This document shows, in pieces, positions 37,729 through 45,315 of a DNA stretch of 64,000 nucleotides. The notes under the pieces were generated by a model. The model worked only from the letters and a program-made list of their open reading frames with translations. It searched no databases and was not told where the DNA came from. A program made the position numbers and the translations under genes. The DNA is from Roseiconus lacunae (GTDB lineage Bacteria > Planctomycetota > Planctomycetia > Pirellulales > Pirellulaceae): NCBI RefSeq assembly GCF_008312935.1, contig NZ_VSZO01000008.1, forward strand, positions 124,001 to 188,000, read 5' to 3'. The first letter of the stretch is position 1. Each line of letters starts with the position of its first letter.

Positions 37729-38868
37729 TTATGGCGTGAGGGCTTGTCGCAAGACCGGTTCAAACACATCGGCTTGCCTTACGAAACCAAGATCACTCGC
37801 GTGCGATCCGTCGGTTGCCCCATCACCATCGTCACCATAAAGATGATCGCCCTGAATGTAGAACAGATTTTTTGTCTGCTTCTCAGTCAACGTCTTGTAC
37901 GCTTCCTTGAGGGCCTGATGGTTCGCCGTGTGATGAGCATCTCTCGCCGGCAAGATCCAACTGTTCGTGTTACGGCGATCTTCGACCAGGATGATTGGCG
38001 TATTCGGTTTATGCTCGCGGATTTGCTGGACCAAAGGGATACATCGCTCGGCAACCATCGCGGCGTTCATGTTCGGCAGGCAGTCAATCACGTAAACGGA
38101 CGCATCGATTTGAACCAAGTAATCGCCGACCTCGGGATGCATTCGCCCGTTCCCAGAAAAACCAAGGTTGACGACCGGCTGGTCAAATCTGCGACCAAGA
38201 ATTGCGGTGTGAACCATCCCCGGGCGACTGGCACAAGCACCGTGTGTAATGCTGGTGCCGTAAAACACAATCGGTTTCTGACGCGGCGCGAGTGATTCGA
38301 AGGAACTTTCCTGAGGGACACCGATCTTTAAAAAGTTAACTCCGTTGTAAAGCGGCAAATATGCGGCGTACTCTCGTTCGCCCGGCGCGAGGTCTTTTAT
38401 GATTTGTGTTTTCACTTCTTGCGTCGTCGGACGAGTCACTTGAACCCATCGCCATTTTCCATCGTTGTCACGCGCATACAAATCGATCCCACTGACGCCT
38501 GTTGCCGGCATATGCGGCATCGCGAGCCGAGAGCTCATTAACTGGTAGTGGACATGGATGCTGGTCGCGTCCGTTTTGAATCGCACCATCATTCCCGGTG
38601 AATGGCGGCTGAGGTTCCAAACATTCGACGTCACTGATTTTTCGGCGGACGCTGGGAAGCGATCGAACCAACGAAGCCGTTCTTGATCGGGAAGAATTCG
38701 TCCCTCGACACCCCAGGTCGTGACGTCATGCCAACTCAACCCATCGGCAGATGATTTCGCATCGGCCATCTCGGGATCGAGTTGGCCGATTGAGTTTGAT
38801 TTTTGAGCAATTGCCGGTTGCCAGACCAGCAACAAAGAAAGCAAGACGAAACAAAATTTCAGATTCAT
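37729..38868 (-). CDS. Secreted SGNH/GDSL-type hydrolase
   Basis: The start at 38868 gives a clear signal peptide (MNLKFCFVLLSLLLVWQPAIAQ). A beta-rich domain at residues 40-195 precedes the SGNH domain. The catalytic Ser is S206 in YGTSITHGA, the Gly/Asn blocks are NLGFSGNGRMHPEV and the Asp-His pair is in TDGSHASDLG near the C-terminus. This layout (N-terminal jelly-roll-like domain plus SGNH) is common among planctomycete exported esterases, probably deacetylating polysaccharides. Length 379 residues. The frame continues upstream but without a signal peptide at its start. Confidence 0.88.
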   Translation of the reverse strand: MNLKFCFVLLSLLLVWQPAIAQKSNSIGQLDPEMADAKSSADGLSWHDVTTWGVEGRILPDQERLRWFDRFPASAEKSVTSNVWNLSRHSPGMMVRFKTDATSIHVHYQLMSSRLAMPHMPATGVSGIDLYARDNDGKWRWVQVTRPTTQEVKTQIIKDLAPGEREYAAYLPLYNGVNFLKIGVPQESSFESLAPRQKPIVFYGTSITHGACASRPGMVHTAILGRRFDQPVVNLGFSGNGRMHPEVGDYLVQIDASVYVIDCLPNMNAAMVAERCIPLVQQIREHKPNTPIILVEDRRNTNSWILPARDAHHTANHQALKEAYKTLTEKQTKNLFYIQGDHLYGDDGDGATDGSHASDLGFVRQADVFEPVLRQALTP

Positions 38869-39059
38869 CGGACGCGGCAGGAGGGCAGGAGTGATGGGAT
38901 AACTTGAAGTTGACAGCATGATTGACGCGAGACGACCGAAGCGATTGACTTAGACCCACGTCAGCCACTCGAAACGAGAGCCGAACCTGCTAGCGTTCGG
39001 GCTATGTCCTCCGACACAGAGCACGGCTAGTGCTTTCTCAACCTCTGAAACTAGCATTA

Positions 39060-39119
39060 GCCGCATGGCGCTCGCTACGGTTTCGCTGCAATAACCGGCG
39101 TTAACGCCCGTCGGCTGAT
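39060..39119. repeat. REP/BIME-like palindromic element, copy B
   Basis: The same two units as at 21769-21837 appear here in swapped order: the GCCGCATGGCG unit at 39060-39083, then the ATAACCGGCG unit at 39091-39119. Compared with copy A the units agree at 20 of 23 and 25 of 29 positions. The facing units can fold as a hairpin. The element lies in the 635-nt gap between the SGNH hydrolase gene and the DUF1080 gene; no gene is credible in that gap. Confidence 0.65.
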
Positions 39120-39427
39120 GCCCCGAACCCGAACATCGATTTAGACGGAGCACTACCGACCTCGGCACAAACGTTGGCAGACATCGCGTTTCCTTTCGGC
39201 TCACAGTATAGACCGTCAAGAAACACCGATGGGCTGGCATCGCGCGAAGCCCAGGTTGCTCGGAACTTCTGCGTTCCGGGTCAGTTTGGGTACGACCGCA
39301 CCGGGTACACCACGGTTGTGTTTCGGCCGACGCTGATCGCCTGATCGATTTCCCCTTGCCCCCACTTTGAAAAAATCCCGATGTGGACTGAGGACCAGCG
39401 GACTCAGGGAATCGGGACGTGATCGGC

Positions 39428-39464
39428 ACAAAAAAACGCAGCCTCCTTTACAGGAACGCTGCGT
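39428..39464 (-). terminator. Intrinsic terminator after the DUF1080 gene
   Basis: Read on the minus strand, a perfect 7-bp stem ACGCAGC / GCTGCGT encloses a 15-nt loop and is followed by a run of seven T. It lies 40-75 nt past the stop of the DUF1080 gene. Confidence 0.85.
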
Positions 39465-39503
39465 ATCTGGATTAAGTGAGAGAGCGATCGATTAAGCCAA
39501 CGC

Positions 39504-40127
39504 TCAATCTTCCAGCGGCATCACTTCGACTTTTCGGATGTCGACGACACTGCCGGGATCGTGTTGTTGAAACGCGAAGTGACCTTCTTTGTACGTTTTG
39601 GCAAAATCCAGGTACTCGTAAAGTTCGTTGCCATCGATCGTGACTTTGATTCGAGTCATCTCGCGTCCGCGCCAAACATCGTCGCGGACTTCAACTTCGT
39701 AACTGAACCAATCGCCAGGTTTAACGTGTTGCTTGTAGACATGACACATCCCGTAGATCGAACCAGTTCGAATCGGATCAGTATGCGTACTGTCAATCTG
39801 AGCTTCATAGCCGTCCATGAAACCGGGCTTGGCAGTCGTGCGGAAATACATCCCGGAGTTACCGCCATCGTTGATCTTGATCTCGGCACGATAACGAAAG
39901 TTTTTGTATGGCCCTTTGGTGGTGACCAACATCGATGGTTTTCCGGTGCCGTGCAGGGCGCCGTCTTTTACTTCCCAATGGCTTTCGTCGCTTCCGACCT
40001 TTTGCCAACCATCGAGAGTTTTGCCATCGAAAAGTGAAATCCACTTGCTTTCGTCGGCGTGGGAAGTGGCCCCCAAACCAACCATAAGGGTGGCAACAAG
40101 ACATAAAACTGGGCGAAATCGAGACAT
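39504..40127 (-). CDS. DUF1080 (3-keto-disaccharide hydrolase) family protein
   Basis: The protein begins with a signal peptide (MSRFRPVLCLVATLMVGLGATSHA). The DUF1080 domain starts at FDGKTLDGW, a near-invariant opening, then WEVKDGALHGTGK, FRYRAEIKINDGGNSGMYFRT and the C-terminal IDIRKVEV-type strand (VVDIRKVEVMPLED). It folds as a concanavalin-like jelly roll. The family includes 3-keto-glycoside hydrolases and carbohydrate-binding proteins; which applies here is not settled. Length (207) is normal. It forms a single-gene unit ended by a clear terminator. Confidence 0.92.
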   Translation of the reverse strand: MSRFRPVLCLVATLMVGLGATSHADESKWISLFDGKTLDGWQKVGSDESHWEVKDGALHGTGKPSMLVTTKGPYKNFRYRAEIKINDGGNSGMYFRTTAKPGFMDGYEAQIDSTHTDPIRTGSIYGMCHVYKQHVKPGDWFSYEVEVRDDVWRGREMTRIKVTIDGNELYEYLDFAKTYKEGHFAFQQHDPGSVVDIRKVEVMPLED

Positions 40128-40339
40128 GATGTTTACCTTGGAAAGTGGATGCGTCTGCGTGCACTCACCAATGTATCACCCGGGACCTCGTGTGGCACCT
40201 AGGATCGGCTGATCGCTAATTCAGAAGTTGACGAACCACCTAGTGGTTGGCGGGCTTTGGCCTGCCGATGCGTTCAATAGAGACAAATCAGCTGTTGTCG
40301 AAGCATCGATCGTTTTCTGCGATCAAGGGGCAACTCGTC

Positions 40340-40381
40340 ACCAAAACAAGCAACCCCAGCGACCACGCGGGTCGCTGGGGT
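40340..40381 (-). terminator. Strong intrinsic terminator on the minus strand
   Basis: A perfect 12-bp stem, ACCCCAGCGACC / GGTCGCTGGGGT at 40353-40381, with a 5-nt loop, is followed on the minus strand by the T-rich tail TTGCTTGTTTTGG. It lies about 20 nt past the stop of a short minus-strand frame at 40400. This implies leftward transcription from somewhere in 40400-40730. Confidence 0.75.
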
Positions 40382-40399
40382 GCGGTGTATGGTGACATC

Positions 40400-40597
40400 C
40401 TAGTCGTGTCGAATCCTTTCGATCAATCGCATCATGCGACGAACTTGCTTGCCTTGGCGAGCGGTGCCTCCTGCACGGGCGAGAAGTTTAGGGCGGTTGG
40501 CAAAATCGACCAATACCAAAAACTGTAACTTTTGAGCAAAGCAAATTGATTGGATTGATTTGACCGTTTTCGAATACTGTCTTGACCGATTTCGCAT
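40400..40597 (-). CDS. Possible small basic protein, start uncertain
   Basis: A frame ends at TAG (40402-40400) about 20 nt before a strong terminator, which makes a real short gene plausible. The C-terminal part (LLARAGGTARQGKQVRRMMR then LIERIRHD) is basic and looks helical. The ATG at 40597 gives 65 residues; no Shine-Dalgarno supports it, and another start inside the frame (TTG near 40520) is equally possible. Alternatively the terminator belongs to a noncoding RNA. I do not recognise the protein. Confidence 0.3.
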   Translation of the reverse strand: MRNRSRQYSKTVKSIQSICFAQKLQFLVLVDFANRPKLLARAGGTARQGKQVRRMMRLIERIRHD

Positions 40598-40737
40598 TGG
40601 CGTCGTCACATCGGCGTCGTAGCTCACGCTTTGTTGAACAAGCCTTTCCAAGCGACAGAAACGGATCACAATAAGGGACTCATCTACCGGCTCGCGAGTT
40701 TTCACGTCGCGGTTACTTCAAAACGATTCGACATTTG

Positions 40738-41820
40738 ATGACTGCTTACGATTCCATCTGCCCTCGTGGAAACCTTATCCGCGAACGACGCCTGGATCGT
40801 GGAATGACGCAAGAAGACGTCGCCCAAGCGGCCGACGTGACGGTTGACTTCGTGGTCAGCGCAGAGGCGGCCGTGGTCACGTCGAAACTGGGGCACCTCG
40901 AAGCAATTGGCCGAGTGCTCGGATTGCGAATCGATGAAATGGTTTCCGATCCCATCACCGTCCGGCCAACAGAACACGTTTTTGCTTCTTGGCCTTGGAG
41001 CCTGAGCGGTTTTATTCAACGCCACTTGATGCCAATCGACGGCGCCTACTGTGTTAGCGAAGCCGATGTCTATCGCACGGTCGGAGCGATGCGTGATAGC
41101 TGGGAGGAACATCTGAAACGTTCCGGCGAGGAGGTCGAACAATTCCTGCTAGCAGACCGACTACTAGACCGCGAACGCACACGCTACATCGATCGCTACG
41201 TCAAGATTTGGAAACAGAACGACGAGACCGTCTTACATGCGACTGTCGATGATCGCCGCGTTGGCGTTACGGTGACATTGCCAGTGACCGAAAAAGCGTA
41301 CAACAAGTTACGGCGTGGCGAAATCTCGTTCATGGACATCACCGGCGACGACATCCTTCCACAAAGTCAGTTCCTGGTCCTCGATTCCGGGGTCGAGTTT
41401 CCCGTCGGGGCAAGCGTACCGGCCAAGAAACTCTCCAACGCGATCAGTTTCGCGATTTTCTATCAGATCGCCGTGCTCGCGGAAGATCCGATGCGCGACG
41501 ACTTTCGGATGCTGACTTTCGCCGCGAGCCCGACCAATATCCAACGCCTAGCCGCGATCGGATTTGTTGACCACGAAGTCATCATGCCTATCTATGGCTA
41601 CCAGATCCTCGAATTCATGGCGAACAACGAAGACTTGAAACCCGAAATTCGCGAGCGCAGTGAATCAATCCCGTTCTTTGCGGGCATGTTCCGCCGCTGG
41701 GTCATTGGTGACAAAGCGTTGCGGCGAAAACGTCGGATGATCCTTCGCACACTCAACATTTTCCGATCACTTGTTAAAGGCCGCCGCGATCGTTCGCGAC
41801 GAGACGTGCTAGCTGGCTGA
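40738..41820 (+). CDS. XRE-type HTH protein with large unknown C-terminal domain
   Basis: Residues 12-70 carry an XRE-like helix-turn-helix (LIRERRLDRGMTQEDVAQAA, then HLEAIGRVLGLRIDEMV). This suggests DNA binding. Residues 90-330 form a domain I do not recognise: Arg/Glu-rich helices, then VGVTVTLPVTEKAYNKL and a segment near residue 255 (FAASPTNIQRLAAIGF) that vaguely recalls acyltransferase ends. The C-terminus is very basic (RRKRRMILRTLNIFRSLVKG). A TTG precedes the ATG, but the ATG at 40738 is the natural start. The gene is alone and could regulate a neighbour or bind a ligand. Confidence 0.7.
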   Translation: MTAYDSICPRGNLIRERRLDRGMTQEDVAQAADVTVDFVVSAEAAVVTSKLGHLEAIGRVLGLRIDEMVSDPITVRPTEHVFASWPWSLSGFIQRHLMPIDGAYCVSEADVYRTVGAMRDSWEEHLKRSGEEVEQFLLADRLLDRERTRYIDRYVKIWKQNDETVLHATVDDRRVGVTVTLPVTEKAYNKLRRGEISFMDITGDDILPQSQFLVLDSGVEFPVGASVPAKKLSNAISFAIFYQIAVLAEDPMRDDFRMLTFAASPTNIQRLAAIGFVDHEVIMPIYGYQILEFMANNEDLKPEIRERSESIPFFAGMFRRWVIGDKALRRKRRMILRTLNIFRSLVKGRRDRSRRDVLAG

Positions 41821-41922
41821 CGTCTCCGATCGTCGTTTGGCCTACAATATCGCCATCCATGATGACGTCGATCGCTTGATCTTCGTTGGTCTTCTCATGA
41901 ACGTATCCCGGCGGAGAGTGCC

Positions 41923-43905
41923 TTGCGAGTCTTTACGTTTATTGCGGCGTTGGTATTCGGAACCCTGACCGTCATCTCCACCGCAGCCGAAACGCTGCGA
42001 GCTGAGGTTCCGAATATCGTTTGGATCAATGCCGAAGACATGAGTCCGCACCTGGGATGCTACGGGCACCCCGATGCGCGAACGCCTCGGATCGATCAGA
42101 TGGCTTCCCAAGGCGTTGTTTATCACCAAGCGTTCGCAACCGCACCGATCTGCTCTCCTTCGCGGTCCTGCTTGGCGACCGGTTTGTACGCGACCAGTCT
42201 CGGGACTCAACACCTGCGATGTGAAGTCGAGATCCCAAGTTCGATTCAACCGCTTGCCATCCGTTTGCGTCAAGCCGGCTACTATTGCACAAACACCGGT
42301 AAATCCGACTACAACTTTTCGCCCGATGGAATTTGGGATCGGTGGACAGATGAGCTTGCCCCCTGGGAGCACCGCAAATCGGGGCAACCGTTTTTTGGAT
42401 TTATCACGATCGGCGAGACCCACGAAGGCCGTATCAACTTAAAGGACCGATACGACCAGGCCGTCGCAGAACTGAAGCCCGAAGAACGTCATGATCCGGG
42501 CATGGTCACGCTGCCACCATTCTATCCCGATACGCCTGAGATCCGACGTATCTTTGCCGGCATGTATGATCTTGCCACCGTATTCGATCACAAAGTCGGC
42601 GCAGTCTTGGATTCGCTGGAACAGAGTGGCGATTTGGAAAACACCTTCGTGTTTGTCTTTGGCGATCACGGCAATGGATTACCTCGGTACAAACGTTGGC
42701 TAAACGATTCCGGCTTGAGGGTTCCGCTGATCATCCATGTCCCCGAAAAGTATCGCCGCCTCTGTCCTGAACTCGCCGAAGGCAGCGATGTCGAAGGCAG
42801 CGAACACGCGGACACCGATCGTCTCGTTAGTTTCGTCGACTTCCCGGCTACCGCGTTGGCACTCGCTGGCTGCAAAATCCCACCACCGCTTCAAGGCGTT
42901 CCGTTCCTCGGCACCGACGTGCCTCCACCACGACGATATGTCTTTGGTGCGCGAAGCCGCGCCGACGATATGTTCGAAATTTCACGTAGCGTGTTCGACG
43001 GACGCTACCTCTACGTACGACACTTCTTACCTCATCTGCCGTACATCCAGGATTCGGTAATTTTCGACGACCGCAAAGCATCAATGCGTGAGTTGCGGCG
43101 ATTGCATCATGCCGGCGAACTAGCCCCACCGGCGGCAAAGATGTGGGCCGATCAAAAACCGGTCGAAGAACTTTACGACCTTCAGACCGATCCACATGAG
43201 CTGATCAACTTAGCCGATCAAGCGGGTTTGCAATCGATTAAATCAAAGCTGCGTCGGCAGCTGAAATCGTGGATGCTGCAGCATCGAGACAGCGGACTAT
43301 TGACCGAAGCGGAGTATCAACGACGCGCACAACAGCAAGGCACGACGCCTTTCGACATCATGCAATCGATGCAGACCGAGAGGCTGACGCGAATTCTTGA
43401 CGCCGCTTGGCAGGTCGGCAAGGGGCGTTTGGACTCGCGAGCGACTGCCAATGGAATAAGTGACTCGGAAGCCGCCGTCCGATACTGGTCATGTGTCGCA
43501 TGCACTGCCGATGCGAAATGTTTTGGAGGAGCGTACGACGAGACAATCATGCATGGTTTGATCGTTGCGCTCGGAGATGATTCGCCGTCAGTTAGAATCG
43601 CGGCGGCCGAAGCTTTGCTGGTATGTGCCCCCGACAATCAGATGGCGTTGACGGCGTTGGGAGACGCCTTGCAACACGAACGCCCATGGGTTGCGTTGGA
43701 GGCCGCGAGTACGCTGGCACGTTTGGGCAAGCGAGTTTCGTCCCTGCGCGGCGTGATGCAACAGGTGATCGATGCGAACCGTTCCGCCCCCGGATCACCG
43801 CGCCCCTACAAAAATTTCAACTACGCCTCCTTCACCGGCTGGGCGCTTGAAATTGCGTTGGAACGATCCGACGTTGGCGGAGATCCGCAACAACAGCAGC
43901 CCTAG
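41923..43905 (+). CDS. Secreted sulfatase with C-terminal HEAT-like region
   Basis: A type I sulfatase (alkaline-phosphatase superfamily) of 660 residues. A signal peptide (residues 1-23) precedes the catalytic domain. Metal ligands start in VNIVWINAEDM; the signature CSPSRSCLATGL has Cys77, which is converted to formylglycine and then cleaves sulfate esters; VFGDHGNG supplies Asp and His. Residues about 505-640 contain repeated Ala/Leu helices (VRIAAAEALLVCAPDNQMAL, RPWVALEAASTLARLG) resembling HEAT repeats, an uncommon addition. The frame starts at TTG 41923 with GGAG 7 nt before; no in-frame ATG fits. The gene contains an in-frame repeat-like insertion (42763-42803). It likely degrades sulfated polysaccharides. 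Confidence 0.9.
   Translation: MRVFTFIAALVFGTLTVISTAAETLRAEVPNIVWINAEDMSPHLGCYGHPDARTPRIDQMASQGVVYHQAFATAPICSPSRSCLATGLYATSLGTQHLRCEVEIPSSIQPLAIRLRQAGYYCTNTGKSDYNFSPDGIWDRWTDELAPWEHRKSGQPFFGFITIGETHEGRINLKDRYDQAVAELKPEERHDPGMVTLPPFYPDTPEIRRIFAGMYDLATVFDHKVGAVLDSLEQSGDLENTFVFVFGDHGNGLPRYKRWLNDSGLRVPLIIHVPEKYRRLCPELAEGSDVEGSEHADTDRLVSFVDFPATALALAGCKIPPPLQGVPFLGTDVPPPRRYVFGARSRADDMFEISRSVFDGRYLYVRHFLPHLPYIQDSVIFDDRKASMRELRRLHHAGELAPPAAKMWADQKPVEELYDLQTDPHELINLADQAGLQSIKSKLRRQLKSWMLQHRDSGLLTEAEYQRRAQQQGTTPFDIMQSMQTERLTRILDAAWQVGKGRLDSRATANGISDSEAAVRYWSCVACTADAKCFGGAYDETIMHGLIVALGDDSPSVRIAAAEALLVCAPDNQMALTALGDALQHERPWVALEAASTLARLGKRVSSLRGVMQQVIDANRSAPGSPRPYKNFNYASFTGWALEIALERSDVGGDPQQQQP
42763..42803 (+). 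repeat. Palindromic-type repeat inserted in frame in the sulfatase
   Basis: The stretch TGTCCTGAACTCGCCGAAGG is very close to the widespread short repeat read as TGTCCTGAGCTTGTCGAAGG in many bacterial genomes. It is followed by a duplicated GAAGGCAGCGA (42778-42788 and 42793-42803). Translation gives CPELAEGSDVEGSEH between the normal sulfatase segments. Confidence 0.55.
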
Positions 43906-44215
43906 TTGGTCAATCCGAGTGATTTGAATCCCCCTTGCAACGAGTGTAATTGTAATTTGTCAGCCATAAATGTTTGACGCGAGATTCTCAGGCGATACCA
44001 TCGTTGACGCCGGTCGGCTGGGCGGGCTTGTTGCTGGGGCAACGACTCTCCGTTTCAGTCGATCGGTTTTCTTTGTCGTTTTGCTCCCGACGGCCTTTGC
44101 CCCAGGCCCGGTCCGATTGCCTTCGGTCCAATTGCAACCGATGCGAAATTGAATTACCAATGGCGATTCACTTTCCTCTCTTTAAACCTATTGCAATAGA
44201 ATTAGGACAACGGCG
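43906..44215. other. Intergenic region, 310 nt
   Basis: The sequence has no gene. A small GGCCT / AGGCC hairpin near 44090-44110 and a few short repeats (CGGTCC, ATTGC) are visible; none is a clear signal. An AGGA stands 8 nt before the ppnP start. Confidence 0.35.
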
Positions 44216-44494
44216 ATGCAGGTAAACGAATACTTCGAAGGCAAAGTCAAATCGATCGCGTTTAGCAACGGCGAGGGAAAAGCGACCGCCGGCGTGATGG
44301 CTGTCGGAGAATACGAATTCGGCACGAGCGAAAACGAGTTGATGAAGGTCGTTTCTGGCGAACTGGAAGTTAAACTTCCCGGTGCGGACGCATTTGAAAG
44401 TTTTAAAACCGGCCACAATTTTCGCGTAGCCGCCAACGAAAAATTCCAAGTCGTTGTCAAACAAGAAACCGCGTATTTGTGTTTCTATGGGTAG
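44216..44494 (+). CDS. ppnP: Pyrimidine/purine nucleoside phosphorylase PpnP
   Basis: A 92-residue cupin of the PpnP/YaiE (DUF1255) family, which cleaves nucleosides with phosphate to give base and ribose-1-phosphate. The start, [13 protein letters not shown], and the segments [28 protein letters not shown] and [13 protein letters not shown] are the family pattern. Length is exactly as expected. AGGA stands 8 nt before the ATG. It appears to be transcribed alone. Confidence 0.92.
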   Translation: MQVNEYFEGKVKSIAFSNGEGKATAGVMAVGEYEFGTSENELMKVVSGELEVKLPGADAFESFKTGHNFRVAANEKFQVVVKQETAYLCFYG

Positions 44495-44593
44495 TGCTTG
44501 GTTTCGATTCGGGATCTGGATCGGATTCATTCACCGACAAGTGTTAGCCATCATTGTTGCCAGTCCACGGTGGCTCATGTTATTCGGCTAGTC

Positions 44594-45259
44594 ATGACAA
44601 GAGCGATCGAAATGGCTAAATATGACCCTCAAGTGACCGACTACATCCGCCAAGACACGCGTTGGCCGCGGGAACTGCGAACACTCCGATCGCTCCTTAT
44701 CGGCGGTGGCTTAAAAGAAGCGTATAAATGGCGTGCACCGTGCTACACGTACGGTGACGCCAACGTCGCAATGCTCGCCAGCCTGAAGCAGACGTGCACG
44801 TTAAGCTTTTTCAAAGGAGTCTTGCTGACCGACCCTGAGCAAATGCTGGTCGCCCCAGGAAAAAACTCGCAATCGGCGCGAGTCCTGCGTTTTCGAAGCG
44901 TCAGCGAAATTGAGGCCTTAGAATCCTCGGTGCAAAGGTTTATTCGCGAAGCGATAGAGATCGAAAAGTCGGGCGTGAGCGTCGAGTTTCGACAGAAAGA
45001 TGAACTCGAAATCCCCGATGAGTTGCTTCAAATGTACGATCAAAACCCGCGTTTAAAAGCGGCCTTCGACGCGCTAACTCCGGGCCGACGCCGGGGCTAT
45101 GTGTTGCACTTCAATGGAGCCAAACAATCGAAGACGCGATTGTCTCGAATCGAAAAATCCATCCCTCGCATCTTTGAAGGCAAGGGAATCCATGATTGCA
45201 TTTGTGGGTTGTCCAAGCGGATGCCTCGCTGTGACGGATCGCACTCTTCGGATCACTGA
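44594..45259 (+). CDS. YdeI/DUF1801-like protein with C-terminal CDGSH iron-sulfur motif
   Basis: The body (residues about 10-170) fits the YdeI/DUF1801 group: VTDYIRQDTRWPRELRTLRSL, then the cytosolic GLKEAYKWRAPCYTY core, and the LTPGRRRGYVLHFNGAKQSK segment, typical of YdeI-like proteins. The last 25 residues read CICGLSKRMPRCDGSH. This matches the CDGSH consensus C-X-C-X2-S-X3-P-X-C-D-G-S-H exactly, giving Cys202, Cys204, Cys213 and His217 as cluster ligands. So it is a fusion of the two. I chose the ATG at 44594; 44612 is also possible. It lies 99 nt after ppnP. The combination suggests a redox or stress role; no partner is visible. Confidence 0.8.
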   Translation: MTRAIEMAKYDPQVTDYIRQDTRWPRELRTLRSLLIGGGLKEAYKWRAPCYTYGDANVAMLASLKQTCTLSFFKGVLLTDPEQMLVAPGKNSQSARVLRFRSVSEIEALESSVQRFIREAIEIEKSGVSVEFRQKDELEIPDELLQMYDQNPRLKAAFDALTPGRRRGYVLHFNGAKQSKTRLSRIEKSIPRIFEGKGIHDCICGLSKRMPRCDGSHSSDH

Positions 45260-45315
45260 TTCGAGATCACTTCCCGGTAGTTGCGGGGGAAACGAATACG
45301 TGTTGACGCGTGTTC

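Noticed and set aside
38950..39429. Minus-strand frame of 159 codons
   Set aside because: It runs through the REP/BIME-like element and has Cys/Arg/Ser-rich, unfamily-like sequence; probably not a gene.
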